Assembly: GCA_002841495.1 (NCBI GenBank)
Contig: PGZV01000005.1
Span: 97,158-161,157, forward strand
DNA from: Firmicutes bacterium HGW-Firmicutes-2
Lineage (GTDB): Bacteria > Bacillota > Clostridia > Lachnospirales > Vallitaleaceae
Direction of reading: 5' to 3'
DNA length: 64,000 nucleotides
A model generated the notes under the pieces. That model saw only the letters and a program-made list of their open reading frames with translations, searched no databases and was not told the DNA's origin. The stretch's first letter is position 1, and each line of letters opens with the position of its first letter. Below, in pieces: positions 1-9,854 of this stretch. The position numbers and the translations under genes are program-made.

Positions 1-215
1 TTGAAAGTCTTCATTATGAAGATATGAACGGGCTACAAGCAGTTGAAGCAATTATTGCCAAGCATCCCAATGCGAATATCATAATGGTGAGTGCATTGAA
101 TCAAAAGAAAATGGTATTGAGGGCCTTAGAAAAAGGTGCCAAACATTTTATTATTAAGCCTTTTGAAGTGGAGCGTTTTAAGGAAGTGGTAGAAAAAGTG
201 CTATGGGAGATGTAG
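1..215 (+). CDS. Response regulator receiver domain, 3' part only
   Basis: Only the C-terminal two thirds of a CheY-like receiver are inside the window; the frame opens at nt 3. The conserved M-N-G after the phosphorylation loop (nt 24-32), the Ser of the switch position (MVSALN) and the invariant Lys in FIIKPF are visible, followed by the last helix and a stop at 213-215. No output domain follows, so it is a stand-alone receiver. Counting back six residues from the Met of MNG, where the phospho-accepting Asp normally lies, gives Ser (nt 6-8). The truncated start prevents a firm alignment. The stop is four bases from the start of the CheA-like kinase, so the two are co-transcribed and probably partners. 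Confidence 0.85.
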   Translation, partial: ESLHYEDMNGLQAVEAIIAKHPNANIIMVSALNQKKMVLRALEKGAKHFIIKPFEVERFKEVVEKVLWEM

Positions 216-219
216 AAAA

Positions 220-3200
220 ATGAAGCTTACAAAGGATTTGTCTTATATTTTATTATTTGGTTGTGTTTTGTTAGTTGCAATCGTATTGTTCAACCATGCT
301 AGCTTAAACCTCTGTATAGGCGAGGCTACAACATTGCAAATACCCTTAGCAGAGGTTGAGTCTGATTTTGGTAACGGCATACACCGTGCTAAGACGCTTA
401 ATGATCCGGAATATATTGAATATAAGATTCAAATAACTAAAGAAGCGTTAACTAGAGTGAGCGATCAACATCTTTTCTTAAGTGTTGGTTATTTTACAGT
501 ACAAGCATTTGAAGTTTATATTAATGATACACACATTGCATCTATTGGAGACTATATGTTTGGACGAAGTGATGTGGGTAAGATTATCCACATCGTTCCG
601 CTACATCAACATCTACTACAGGATGATAATACCATTACGTTTAAGACAAGAAGTATTCTTAATACAGGCATAAAAGGTAATGTTAGTATTCTAAACGAAA
701 TCTCAGCCATTGATCATAGGCAATGGCTGAGATTTGAGTATTGGTTAATATCATTTGTGGTTTTAGGGACGCTTCTACTTTCTATCGTATTAATTTTCCT
801 TTCTTTTTCACTAATACGTGTCAGAGACTCGGCTTTTGGTTCATCTTATATTTGGCTAAGTATTGCGGTCATATTTTTGTCGATTCATTCTATGGAACTC
901 ATTGGGGATAATTATTACTCATTGGATTATTCAATGGCTTACAGAATGAGTAGAATCTATGTTTTTCTTGCAGCATTTTCAATCATATGGGCAACCAAAT
1001 TCTTTGAAACTAAAGCGAAGCGTTATTTCATTGCACCTATTCTAATATTGGCAATTATCTGGGTGACATTTTCAACAAACGACATTCATCTCTATAATAA
1101 GTATGCAGAGTACTTGATGCTCATGCTAATCGGAATCATCATTTTATCAATCATCCAACTTATGAATAGCCAACATACACAAAAAATGAAAAAATTTGGC
1201 GTGAATGTTGCAGCAACCATTATTCTGTCCATTGTCATTCGTCAATTGCCTAGGCTCATCAACCCTGACGTGATCTTAGAAAGAAACCTAGTGGGTATTG
1301 TACCGCTGTGCATGTTTTGGTTTTTGGTGACATACAGCATCCTTAAAGAATTAATGATTATTTATAACAATGAAAAGAAAGTTGCAAATGCCTTAAAGAA
1401 TCAGCAGGAGCATGTGTATAAAAACATGGGAGAAGGCTTTTTCAAGGTAGGAGCCAGTGGGATTGTTGAAGATGTTCTGACACAAGTTTGCAACAGTATT
1501 TTTGGTAAAAACATTAAAGGGACACAGTTAACGGAATTAATTGGTATGAGAGAAGAAGAAGGCTTTGTTGCGGAACTTTTAGATGACTTGTTCAAAGGAA
1601 GTATACCTGCTGAACTTTGTTTTGAATTGTTGCCGGAGGAACTTGATATAGGCAGTCGATTTTTTCGTCTGACTTATGAAATGGAAAAAGAAAATGAAAA
1701 GATATCAGCACTGATTGTTGTCATGTCGGACATAACAGAAGCAAAACATTATGAGTTTACCCTATCTGAAGAAAGAAATAAATTAAAAATGGTGGTCAGC
1801 ACCATGCTTAATAGGGATGATATAGTGGAGCTTGTAAATGAATTTCTTGACTTTACAAAAGACATTAATGAAGGCATTTACAAATCGGAAGAGATTATAA
1901 ACAAAGTACATACTTTTAAAGGGAACTTTGGTATGTATAATTTATTGCATATCGTACCGTATTTACATACTCTGGAAGATCGACTTATTAATGGTGATAC
2001 AATAGATCTTAATCTGGGCAATAAGCTTAGAAATATTATTTATGAAGATTTGGAAATTGTAACAGATATAACAGGAAGCTCTTTCTTCGAAGATGAGCTT
2101 TATCTATCGGTTAATAAGAACAATCTTAAGAAAGTATATCAAACGGTTCGTCGATATTTTTACGATAAGGAAGCATCTTTAATTCTAAGCATTGTTGACC
2201 AGTTGTTCTACAAATCTATTGGTGATGTATTGATGTTTTATGCAAGGGAGAGTGCTAAAACAGCTAGTATTAAAGACAAAATAGTAAATGTAGCGATTTT
2301 ATCAGGCGATGAAGTTTTTGTTGATGTCAATTATTATAGGGATATATTTAGGTCTTTGGTCCATGTCTTTAATAATTGTATTGAACATGGTATAGAAAAT
2401 GAAGAAGAACGGCTGATGGCAGGTAAAACACCTTTTGGCGAAATTAGTTGTAATATTGATGACGTAGGTAATTTTTTTGAAATCAGAATATCCGATGATG
2501 GAAGAGGCATTGATTTAGGTGAAGTTTATTATAAAGCAATCAGTAAAGAAATTGTCACCGAAGAAATGGCTGAAAAAATGAGTGAAGAAGAAATGATGAA
2601 CCTCATATTTGAGCCAAATTTTAGTACGAAAAGTTATGCAGAAACCTTGAGTGGCAGAGGTGTTGGTATGGCAGCGGTAAAAGCAGAAGTTGAAAAAATA
2701 GGAGGTAAGATTAGAGTCAGCTCTGTTATGGATTTTGGAACTACAGTAAAAATACTATTACCTAAGAACCAAGCTAAATTCATCAAGTTTTTCTCATTAC
2801 CGATTGTACTAGATCTTTATGTGGAATCTTGTAAAATCTACTTGAAATCCAACAGCGTATTGGATCTGCCTCTATCCGTTTCAGGTATCAACAAGGGTGT
2901 TGAGATTTTTGATGTAACAGTAATCATACCCTTTAGTGGGCCAAAATCCGGGGCGTTCTATTTCTCAGCGAACAAATCTTTGATTCAAGGCCTAGCGAAA
3001 GCAATCATGTCATTTGATACACTTGACGACCTAACAGAAGATCTATATGAAGAGATCAAAGATGAAGTTATGAAAGAAACATGTAATATTATTGCCGGCA
3101 ATGCAATTTCTCTTTTTGATGTTGATAATAAGATAGCTGATATCGGAACACCTAGTATTATTGATCCGAATCATGAAATCTTTGACTTTAATATGTTGAC

Positions 3201-3297
3201 CTGGAGTCTTGAACATGAGGATTCAAACTTTTGTCTTGGCATTGTTATTGACTATGAGGGCGAAGTCTTAGATATGGAAGGGCTACTAGATTATTAA
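220..3297 (+). CDS. Membrane CheA-like histidine kinase with C-terminal CheX-like domain
   Basis: This is a 1025-residue multidomain sensor. It has an N-terminal membrane segment (about 8-26), an extracytoplasmic region (about 30-165), and a multi-helix membrane block (about 170-385) resembling 7TMR-DISM receptors. A PAS-like segment follows (about 400-510). An HPt domain has His564 in VHTFKGNFG. The CheA-type ATPase (about 650-850) shows the N box HVFNNCIEHG (715-724), DDGRGI (759-764) and GRGVGM (812-817). The last 170 residues carry E953-T-C-N956 followed by IIAGN, the E-x-x-N signature of CheX/CheC phosphatases. No CheW-like P5 domain is present. I infer that it phosphorylates, and may also dephosphorylate, the receiver encoded four bases upstream. 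The start ATG follows GGGAGATG. Confidence 0.8.
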   Translation: MKLTKDLSYILLFGCVLLVAIVLFNHASLNLCIGEATTLQIPLAEVESDFGNGIHRAKTLNDPEYIEYKIQITKEALTRVSDQHLFLSVGYFTVQAFEVYINDTHIASIGDYMFGRSDVGKIIHIVPLHQHLLQDDNTITFKTRSILNTGIKGNVSILNEISAIDHRQWLRFEYWLISFVVLGTLLLSIVLIFLSFSLIRVRDSAFGSSYIWLSIAVIFLSIHSMELIGDNYYSLDYSMAYRMSRIYVFLAAFSIIWATKFFETKAKRYFIAPILILAIIWVTFSTNDIHLYNKYAEYLMLMLIGIIILSIIQLMNSQHTQKMKKFGVNVAATIILSIVIRQLPRLINPDVILERNLVGIVPLCMFWFLVTYSILKELMIIYNNEKKVANALKNQQEHVYKNMGEGFFKVGASGIVEDVLTQVCNSIFGKNIKGTQLTELIGMREEEGFVAELLDDLFKGSIPAELCFELLPEELDIGSRFFRLTYEMEKENEKISALIVVMSDITEAKHYEFTLSEERNKLKMVVSTMLNRDDIVELVNEFLDFTKDINEGIYKSEEIINKVHTFKGNFGMYNLLHIVPYLHTLEDRLINGDTIDLNLGNKLRNIIYEDLEIVTDITGSSFFEDELYLSVNKNNLKKVYQTVRRYFYDKEASLILSIVDQLFYKSIGDVLMFYARESAKTASIKDKIVNVAILSGDEVFVDVNYYRDIFRSLVHVFNNCIEHGIENEEERLMAGKTPFGEISCNIDDVGNFFEIRISDDGRGIDLGEVYYKAISKEIVTEEMAEKMSEEEMMNLIFEPNFSTKSYAETLSGRGVGMAAVKAEVEKIGGKIRVSSVMDFGTTVKILLPKNQAKFIKFFSLPIVLDLYVESCKIYLKSNSVLDLPLSVSGINKGVEIFDVTVIIPFSGPKSGAFYFSANKSLIQGLAKAIMSFDTLDDLTEDLYEEIKDEVMKETCNIIAGNAISLFDVDNKIADIGTPSIIDPNHEIFDFNMLTWSLEHEDSNFCLGIVIDYEGEVLDMEGLLDY

Positions 3298-3306
3298 GAT
3301 TAAAAT

Positions 3307-3350
3307 AAAAAAAGAACAGGATTGTGATTCACTGATCCCGTTCTTTTTTA
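3307..3350. terminator. Bidirectional intrinsic terminator
   Basis: An A-rich arm with AAAGAACAGGAT (3311-3322) pairs with GATCCCGTTCTTT (3334-3346) around a short loop, with one mismatch. The stem is flanked by A-runs and T-runs. It lies between convergent genes and can serve both. Confidence 0.8.
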
Positions 3351-3365
3351 TGCGTTAAATAATCA

Positions 3366-5945
3366 TTATTCTAACGGTTGAGAAGGTAGTGCATTTGGTA
3401 AAGGTTGAGGTGTTGGTTCCACTTTTGTATGGATGTTACAATACTCATTTTCTATGGTACTTGGTAGTTCATAAACGTAATCTCGAATCCTAGGTGGTCT
3501 TGCAGGGTCCCATGAAGCCGGATTTAAAGGTTCAGTTCTTGCCGTATAAACACGTTGTACCAAACTACTAGGAGGACAGTATACAGTTGGTAAGAGGCCG
3601 GAATCCTTGCATACGGTAATCTTAACGTGAACATCACATGTTTCTGTTGGCGCTGTACCGGCAGCAAAGATCTCAGTTCTTGCTGTAGAACCCCGAGGAT
3701 CATTGGTGCATAGGCCACTGACAGCAAGCTTGCCGGATTTTGTACATATGGTGGCTTGTACGATGCCGTCTGGTCTTTGAAAGCTTTTATTCTCAAGATC
3801 TTCATGAATCTTGGACATGACATCACGCCATATAAGGGTATGATAGCGCTTATTGTGGCTCATTCTCTCAGGATCATCATGGCCGAGCCATACACCGGCT
3901 ACATAGTAAGGGGTGTAACCTATAAAGGCAAGGTCTTTAGAATCACTTGTCGTACCCGTCTTTCCCGCAATAGACATATTGTTAAATCGTACAGCGGTAC
4001 CTGTACCAGCCTTAACTACATCTTCCATAGAATTGGTAAGCAAGTAAGAAGTCGTTTCTTTCATAACAGTCTGTGTAAAAGGTTCTTTTAACAAGAGGAG
4101 TGACCCATCATGGGCAAGTACTTTTGTGTAGAAGGATGGCTCGATATAAACACCGTTATTGGCTATAGCGCCATAAGCATTTGTCAGTTCTAGTAATGTG
4201 ACACCATCTGTTAAACCGCCTAATGGTAAAACGATATTTTTATCAGAGAAAATCGTGCCATTGACATCCCTTCTTTCAACAAGGGTGGTGAAACCAAGAT
4301 TCTTCAAATAATCAAAACCGGTTTGAATCCCAATTTCATTCATGGTTTTAACGGCCAGAAGGTTCATGGACCACTGGATACCTTCTCTTATGGTGGACAG
4401 CCCCCAATAGTTATAAGCTGCATGATCATACCAATTTTTTGGCGAGTAAGAACCGGCACCTGGAATTTGTATGGTATATGGAACATCATCGTATACTTTG
4501 GCGAGTGTCAAGCCCATAGTGTCCAGTGCGGGAAGGTAAGCCGCCAGTATCTTGAAGGTGGAACCGGGTTGTCGCTTACTCATAGTAGCGCGATTAAGGA
4601 CCTGATTACCTATTTTTTGACCACGCCCACCGGTCATAGCTTTGACTTGACCGGTATGATAATCGATGACAACCATCGCGGCTTGAGGCTGAGGTATGAA
4701 TAAAGCATTATCTGAGATGAGTGTATCCGTCTCGCCAACCCATTCGCTTTTTAACAATTCAATATGTTCAAGTGCTTCTTCATCAGACTGCAGCAGCTTT
4801 TCCTCGTAATGGTGAAAAACACCTTCATCTGTTTGAACGGAAGCTGTATACATCAGCTTGACATTGTAATCATCTTGGATAGTCGGAAAATTATTTTCAT
4901 CTGCAAAAGATTGGTCCAATATATTTTGTAAACCAATATCTTGGGTGATGTAGATATCCAGACCGCCACGATAGATGAGGTTAATAGCTTGAGTTGCCGT
5001 ATAGCCTTTTTGAACTTCGAGATCGGATGCGACACGGCGTATGACTTCGTCAACAAAATAAGTATAGTCGGACTTCGTCTCAAATTCTTGATTGGTAATT
5101 TGGATTTTATCATAGACATTTTCTTCTTTTGCTTCAAGGTAGTCCGCATTGGAGATTTTACCTTGATTCAAAAGATACTGTAGAATAATAAGTTGTCGAT
5201 TACGATTATTCTCGGGATTCGTAACAGGGTCATAGTCAGATGGACGTTGAGTGATACCGGCAATAACAGCTGCTTCAGCAATAGTAAGTTCACCTACATC
5301 TTTGTTAAAATAACGCCCTGCAGCTGCCTGTACGCCGTTGGTGCCTCTGCCTAGTCCTGCTGTATTTAGATATAATTCTAAGATTTTATCTTTGCTTAAG
5401 AATTTCTCGACTTGTATGGCAAGGTACTGTTCTTGAATCTTGCGTTCGAAACTTTTCACCGAAGATAAAACATTGTTTTTAATGACTTGTTGGGTGATTG
5501 TACTGGCGCCTTCAGTTAAGTCGCCGGACTTTAGATTGACAAAGATCGCTCTAAAAATACCACGCATATCAATACCATTATGCTCATAGAAACGTTCATC
5601 TTCTATTACAATAAATGCATCTTGTACATGTTTAGGAATCTCATCGATTTCAACATAGATTCGATTAGCGTCTCCTGTAGACAATTCTTGTAAAATAACG
5701 CCATCCTGGTTACGGATAAATGATGTATACCCTACAGGTACAAGTGAGTCAAAATCAAGTTCAGGTGAAGCGTCTAATATTGCTTTTGCTACACCAATGC
5801 CACCGGAAATACCTAATACAGCAACAAGAAGTAAACTAAAAAAAAGTACTCGAACGGAAGAAGTGCCCATTAGTTTCATGATTTTGGTATATCTTGAATT
5901 GAGTCTCTGTATTTTTTTTTGATTGGCATGCTTTGAAAAATTCAT
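3366..5945 (-). CDS. Class A penicillin-binding protein (PBP1a family)
   Basis: A bifunctional peptidoglycan synthase, 859 residues, anchored by one N-terminal membrane helix (about 33-55). The glycosyltransferase (GT51) domain shows the catalytic EDERFYEHNG block and GASTITQQV. The transpeptidase domain shows the acyl-serine motif STFK, the SMN motif and KTGTT. A tail with several Cys residues and a Pro-rich end follows, as in many clostridial homologues. It polymerises glycan strands and cross-links peptides outside the membrane. The start is preceded by AAAGGAGG (5953-5960, minus strand) and an extended -10 TATAAT at 5972-5977. The gene is monocistronic and convergent with the kinase. The exact paralogue name is not certain. 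Confidence 0.93.
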   Translation of the reverse strand: MNFSKHANQKKIQRLNSRYTKIMKLMGTSSVRVLFFSLLLVAVLGISGGIGVAKAILDASPELDFDSLVPVGYTSFIRNQDGVILQELSTGDANRIYVEIDEIPKHVQDAFIVIEDERFYEHNGIDMRGIFRAIFVNLKSGDLTEGASTITQQVIKNNVLSSVKSFERKIQEQYLAIQVEKFLSKDKILELYLNTAGLGRGTNGVQAAAGRYFNKDVGELTIAEAAVIAGITQRPSDYDPVTNPENNRNRQLIILQYLLNQGKISNADYLEAKEENVYDKIQITNQEFETKSDYTYFVDEVIRRVASDLEVQKGYTATQAINLIYRGGLDIYITQDIGLQNILDQSFADENNFPTIQDDYNVKLMYTASVQTDEGVFHHYEEKLLQSDEEALEHIELLKSEWVGETDTLISDNALFIPQPQAAMVVIDYHTGQVKAMTGGRGQKIGNQVLNRATMSKRQPGSTFKILAAYLPALDTMGLTLAKVYDDVPYTIQIPGAGSYSPKNWYDHAAYNYWGLSTIREGIQWSMNLLAVKTMNEIGIQTGFDYLKNLGFTTLVERRDVNGTIFSDKNIVLPLGGLTDGVTLLELTNAYGAIANNGVYIEPSFYTKVLAHDGSLLLLKEPFTQTVMKETTSYLLTNSMEDVVKAGTGTAVRFNNMSIAGKTGTTSDSKDLAFIGYTPYYVAGVWLGHDDPERMSHNKRYHTLIWRDVMSKIHEDLENKSFQRPDGIVQATICTKSGKLAVSGLCTNDPRGSTARTEIFAAGTAPTETCDVHVKITVCKDSGLLPTVYCPPSSLVQRVYTARTEPLNPASWDPARPPRIRDYVYELPSTIENEYCNIHTKVEPTPQPLPNALPSQPLE

Positions 5946-5971
5946 ATTTGATGCCTCCTTTTCACTCTGAC

Positions 5972-5977
5972 ATTATA
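5972..5977 (-). promoter_or_regulatory. Extended -10 element for the PBP gene
   Basis: On the minus strand the sequence reads TGGTATAAT, an extended -10, about 27 bases ahead of the start codon. No good -35 sits at 17 bases; a TTGACC is present but too close. Confidence 0.5.
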
Positions 5978-6131
5978 CCAAACTAAGGGGTCAAGCGGAA
6001 GAGTCTTTTCAGGATTTATCAGAAATTTAATATTAGCAGAACAATTTATAATGGTGACTCAGTTTAAAATAAAGTTGTATTAAAGAAAATCTTTTGGTAC
6101 AATCGGTTATAATAGTGCTGTGTGAACCATG

Positions 6132-6160
6132 TTGCATAATCATAAAATTTATTGTATACT
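6132..6160 (+). promoter_or_regulatory. Sigma-A promoter of dapF
   Basis: TTGCAT (6132-6137), a 17-base spacer and TATACT (6155-6160). Transcription would start near 6167, leaving a leader of about 40 bases. Confidence 0.65.
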
Positions 6161-6208
6161 GTTACGATAGTAGTTTTAATTAGTACCACTAAAACAAGAG
6201 GTGATAAA

Positions 6209-7036
6209 ATGAAATTCACAAAAATGCATGGTTGTGGCAATGATTATGTTTATATTAATGGTCTTACTGAGAATGTAGATGACCCGAAATCACTATCCAT
6301 AAAGATGAGTGATCGTCATTTTGGCGTTGGTTCAGATGGTATTGTTTTGATTTTACCTTCAGAAACTTCAGACTTTAAAATGCGTATGTTTAACGCCGAC
6401 GGTTCAGAGGCAGAGATGTGTGGCAATGCAATCCGGTGTGTTGGAAAATACGTATACGACAACAAGATGATAGAATCCGAAGAAGTGACTATTGAAACTT
6501 TGGCGGGTGTTAAAAAACTCGAGTTAACAGTCGAAAATAATTATGTGACCTATGCTAGAGTTGATATGGGTGAACCAATATTGAGTGCAGAAAGAATACC
6601 GGTTAAGAGTAGTCTTGAGCCGGTTGTAGGTGAGCTGGTAGTTGTTGACCATCAAGCCTATGCTTTAACCTGTGTGTCTATGGGTAATCCCCATGGCGTG
6701 GTTTTTGTTGATGAAATAACAGACGATCATGTTCATGGACTTGGACCTAAACTGGAAGTACATGATAAATTTCCACAGAAAATTAATATTGAGTTTGCTA
6801 AGGTTATAGATGATCACAATATAGAGATGCGGGTATGGGAACGAGGATCAGGTGAAACATTGGCTTGTGGAACGGGCGCTTGTGCAACTTTGGTTGCGGC
6901 GGTTTTAAATGGAAAAACAGGCAGAAAAGCTGCTGTTAATTTAATAGGCGGTCAATTAATAATCGAATGGGATGAAGCAACCAATCATGTATTTATGTTT
7001 GGACCTGCTGTAACAGTTTTTGAAGGTATTTGGTAA
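6209..7036 (+). CDS. dapF: Diaminopimelate epimerase
   Basis: Converts LL- to meso-diaminopimelate for lysine and peptidoglycan. The 275-residue protein starts [13 protein letters not shown], the family hallmark. The catalytic cysteine pair is visible as Cys71 in MCGNAIRC and Cys220 in LACGTGAC. The reading frame is open 19 codons further upstream, but the ATG at 6209 follows AGAGGTGA at good distance and matches the family N-terminus. The upstream in-frame ATG at 6152 overlaps the -10 element of the promoter. dapL follows after 45 bases, so the two adjacent steps of the pathway are paired. Confidence 0.96.
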   Translation: MKFTKMHGCGNDYVYINGLTENVDDPKSLSIKMSDRHFGVGSDGIVLILPSETSDFKMRMFNADGSEAEMCGNAIRCVGKYVYDNKMIESEEVTIETLAGVKKLELTVENNYVTYARVDMGEPILSAERIPVKSSLEPVVGELVVVDHQAYALTCVSMGNPHGVVFVDEITDDHVHGLGPKLEVHDKFPQKINIEFAKVIDDHNIEMRVWERGSGETLACGTGACATLVAAVLNGKTGRKAAVNLIGGQLIIEWDEATNHVFMFGPAVTVFEGIW

Positions 7037-7081
7037 GATGTCACATTAAATGAACATGATGAACGAATAAGGAGGAGAACA

Positions 7082-8317
7082 ATGGCAGAACAATTTGTGC
7101 AGAACTTGATTGCAGAAAGAATTGGTGGCAATCAATTTGGAAAAAGTACGGTGATTTATAAGTTTGAAAAGATTAAAAGGGCTAAGAAGGCGGCCATGGT
7201 CGAGAGACCGGAAGTCGAGATTATTGACATGGGTGTTGGGGAACCGGATGCAATGGCTGATTATAGAGTCGTTGAAAGACTGATGGATGAAGCTCAAAAA
7301 TGGGTGAACAGAGATTATGCGGATAATGGTATAACTGAATTTAAAGAAGCAGCGGCTAAATATATTGGTGAAATCTATGGCGTCAAGTTAGATGCTGATT
7401 TAGAAGTGAATCATTCTATCGGTTCTAAGCCTGCACTGGCGATGGTAGCTCAAGCTTTTATTAATCCGGGGGATATTGCCCTCATGACAGTACCAGGTTA
7501 TCCGGTAATGGGCACCATGAGTAAATGGCTAGGTGGCGATGTATATAATATGCCATTATTAGCGGAGAACAAATTTCTACCGGATTTGGATGCAATACCG
7601 AAAGATATATTGAAGAAAGCAAAGCTTTTATACCTGAATTATCCAAATAATCCTACTGGAGCTACAGCAACAAAAGCCTTTTATAAGAAAGTGGTTGAGT
7701 TTGCAAAAAGTAACAACATTTTGGTTGTATCAGATCTAGCGTATGGTGCTTTGATGTTTGATGGCAATAAACCTTTAAGTTTTTTAAGTGTGCCAGGTGC
7801 TAAAAAAGTTGGTATTGAGATACATTCATTGTCTAAAGCTTTTAATATGACAGGGTGGCGTATGGCTTTTGTAGTGGGGAATGCCAAAGCGGTAGCTGCT
7901 TTTGCAACAGTAAAGGACAATAACGATTCAGGCCAGTTCAAAGCCATTCAAAAAGCGGGAATTACAGCCCTTGAGAATCCAAGTATCACGGAATATACCT
8001 GTGAAAAATATTCAAGACGCCATGATATGTTGGTTGCCACATTAAATAAGATTGGACTTAAGGCGACAAAGCCAAAAGGATCTTTCTATTTGTATGTACC
8101 TATTCCAAAAGGGGTTAAGAATGGACCGAAATTTAAGACAGCAGAAGATTTTTCCCAGTATTTAATTAAAGAAAAATCAATTTCTACTGTTCCTTGGGAT
8201 GATGCAGGCAATTTTGTAAGATTTTCTGTTACTTTTTTGGCGGTAGACGAGTTCGAAGAACAAAAGGTCATGCATGAAATAGAAAGACGTTTATCTGATT
8301 TGGAATTTATTTTTTAG
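7082..8317 (+). CDS. dapL: LL-diaminopimelate aminotransferase
   Basis: PLP-dependent class I aminotransferase, 411 residues. It makes LL-diaminopimelate directly from tetrahydrodipicolinate and glutamate, bypassing the succinylated or acetylated intermediates. The N-terminal block with EIIDMGVGEPD and the PLP lysine Lys252 in SLSKAFNMTGWRM are visible, as is NYPNNPTGA. The start follows AAGGAGGAG. Its position behind dapF supports DapL over a general aspartate-type aminotransferase: product and next enzyme are neighbours. Confidence 0.92.
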   Translation: MAEQFVQNLIAERIGGNQFGKSTVIYKFEKIKRAKKAAMVERPEVEIIDMGVGEPDAMADYRVVERLMDEAQKWVNRDYADNGITEFKEAAAKYIGEIYGVKLDADLEVNHSIGSKPALAMVAQAFINPGDIALMTVPGYPVMGTMSKWLGGDVYNMPLLAENKFLPDLDAIPKDILKKAKLLYLNYPNNPTGATATKAFYKKVVEFAKSNNILVVSDLAYGALMFDGNKPLSFLSVPGAKKVGIEIHSLSKAFNMTGWRMAFVVGNAKAVAAFATVKDNNDSGQFKAIQKAGITALENPSITEYTCEKYSRRHDMLVATLNKIGLKATKPKGSFYLYVPIPKGVKNGPKFKTAEDFSQYLIKEKSISTVPWDDAGNFVRFSVTFLAVDEFEEQKVMHEIERRLSDLEFIF

Positions 8318-8348
8318 GAGAAGTTAGTTTTGACCCTTTAACTATAGA

Positions 8349-8377
8349 TTGATTATCAGTGAACATTAATTTATAAT
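8349..8377 (+). promoter_or_regulatory. Sigma-A promoter of glnA
   Basis: TTGATT (8349-8354), a 17-base spacer and TATAAT (8372-8377). The transcript would begin a few bases before the attenuator-like hairpin at 8388. Confidence 0.7.
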
Positions 8378-8387
8378 GAATATGAAA

Positions 8388-8432
8388 CAAAGGCGTTTCT
8401 ATAGTGGCAAACACAATAGATGCGCCTTTTTC
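8388..8432 (+). promoter_or_regulatory. Attenuator-like hairpin in the glnA leader
   Basis: GGCG (8392-8395) pairs with CGCC (8423-8426) with A-run/T-run flanks. Inside are CTAT/ATAG and GTG/CAC pairs. The T-run makes this an intrinsic terminator lying before glnA, inside its leader. The ten bases CAAAGGCGTT at its left edge recur at the left edge of the hairpin before glnN. With an ANTAR protein encoded between the two genes, control by antitermination is a reasonable inference. I could not identify the paired hexaloop hairpins typical of ANTAR targets. Confidence 0.7.
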
Positions 8433-8465
8433 CAATCAAATTATAAATCTAGGAGGCGGTATCTG

Positions 8466-9794
8466 GTGGAAAGTAAGAAATATACTAAAGCAGACATTCA
8501 TAGAATAGTAGCTGAAGAAGATATAAAGTTTATTCGTTTGCAGTTTGTAGATATTTTAGGCTCATTAAAAAATGTTGCGATTACAGTAGACCAACTTGAC
8601 AAAGCTTTAAATGGAGAAATTATGTTTGACGGATCATCCATATCCGGATTTGTTAGGATGGAAGAATCAGATATGTATTTGATTCCTGATTTGGATACAT
8701 TTGTAAGCTTTCCTTGGAGAACCCATCAAAGCAAAGTAGCTAGATTAATCTGTGATATTTATACAACAACTGGAGAACCTTATGGGGATGATCCAAGAGG
8801 TGTACTCAAGCATGTCATTGCAGAAGCAGAATCCATGGGCTATGCATTTGATTTGAGGCCGGAATTTGAATTCTTTTTGTTTCATACAGATGAGAATGGT
8901 GATCCTACGACCATTACCCACGATAAGGCAGGCTACTTCGATCTTGGTCCTATGGATTTGGGAGAAAATGTTCGTAGAGATATGGTCTTGACTTTAGAGG
9001 AAATGGGTTTTAAAATTCGAGCAAGCCATCATGAAGATGCACCTGGACAACATGAAATTGACTTTGAGTCGGCAGATGCTATCACGATGGCAGATCAAAT
9101 CGTCACCTTTAAGTTGGTGGTCAAAGTTGTTGCACAAAAGCACGGTTTACACGCCACCTTCATGCCAAAACCTTTAAGTCACACGAATGGATCAGGTATG
9201 CACATAAACATGAAGCTCAAGGATCAACAAGGGAAAAATGTCTTTTATGATGAAGGTAATGCATTAAAGCTTTCTAAAACAGCTTACAATTTTCTGGGTG
9301 GTTTACTTACCCATGCAAAAGCCATAACAGCCATTACTAATCCTACAGTTAATTCTTACAAGCGCTTGGTGCCGGGCTTTGAAGCACCGGTACATATAGG
9401 ATGGTCGACCTCAAATCTAAGTCCCTTAGTTAGAATTCCTACTGTAAGAGGCGAGGAAGCTCTATTGGAGTTGAGAAGCCCGGATCCGTCATGCAACCCA
9501 TATCTAGGGTTAGCAGTCATACTAAAAGCAGGACTTGATGGTATAAAAAATGAAATTATGCCACCTGAAATGATGAATTCAGATCAGCTTAGAGCTATAT
9601 CCAATATATTGTCTGAAGACACTCTACCAAGTGATTTAAAAGAAGCGATTGTTGAATTGTCAAAGAATCAAGTCATTAAAGAGGCCCTTGGTACTGTTTA
9701 TGATAGTTATATTAAGGCCAAAGGTTTTGAATGGGATGCTTATCAAAAACAAGTACATGCTTGGGAAGTCGATACTTATACATCAAGATATTAG
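8466..9794 (+). CDS. glnA: Glutamine synthetase, type I
   Basis: Makes glutamine from glutamate, ammonia and ATP. At 442 residues it has the length of the GSI-alpha group. Visible blocks include [10 protein letters not shown], the metal-binding EFEFF, GQHEIDF, GSGMHIN, and the ATP-site region [10 protein letters not shown](V)PG followed by RIP. The GTG start at 8466 was chosen because AGGAGG (8451-8456) lies nine bases upstream and the family N-terminus begins there; the open frame extends 30 codons further up across the leader hairpin. It is followed by the ANTAR response regulator, and glnN lies beyond that. Confidence 0.95.
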   Translation: MESKKYTKADIHRIVAEEDIKFIRLQFVDILGSLKNVAITVDQLDKALNGEIMFDGSSISGFVRMEESDMYLIPDLDTFVSFPWRTHQSKVARLICDIYTTTGEPYGDDPRGVLKHVIAEAESMGYAFDLRPEFEFFLFHTDENGDPTTITHDKAGYFDLGPMDLGENVRRDMVLTLEEMGFKIRASHHEDAPGQHEIDFESADAITMADQIVTFKLVVKVVAQKHGLHATFMPKPLSHTNGSGMHINMKLKDQQGKNVFYDEGNALKLSKTAYNFLGGLLTHAKAITAITNPTVNSYKRLVPGFEAPVHIGWSTSNLSPLVRIPTVRGEEALLELRSPDPSCNPYLGLAVILKAGLDGIKNEIMPPEMMNSDQLRAISNILSEDTLPSDLKEAIVELSKNQVIKEALGTVYDSYIKAKGFEWDAYQKQVHAWEVDTYTSRY

Positions 9795-9854
9795 GGTAAG
9801 ACGAGAAAGATGGCTAATAACTGTATATGGCACAGGCAATAGAGGATGAATGTA

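Noticed and set aside
6152..6208. Extended N-terminus of dapF
   Set aside because: The extra 19 codons overlap the promoter, and the family start at 6209 has a ribosome site.
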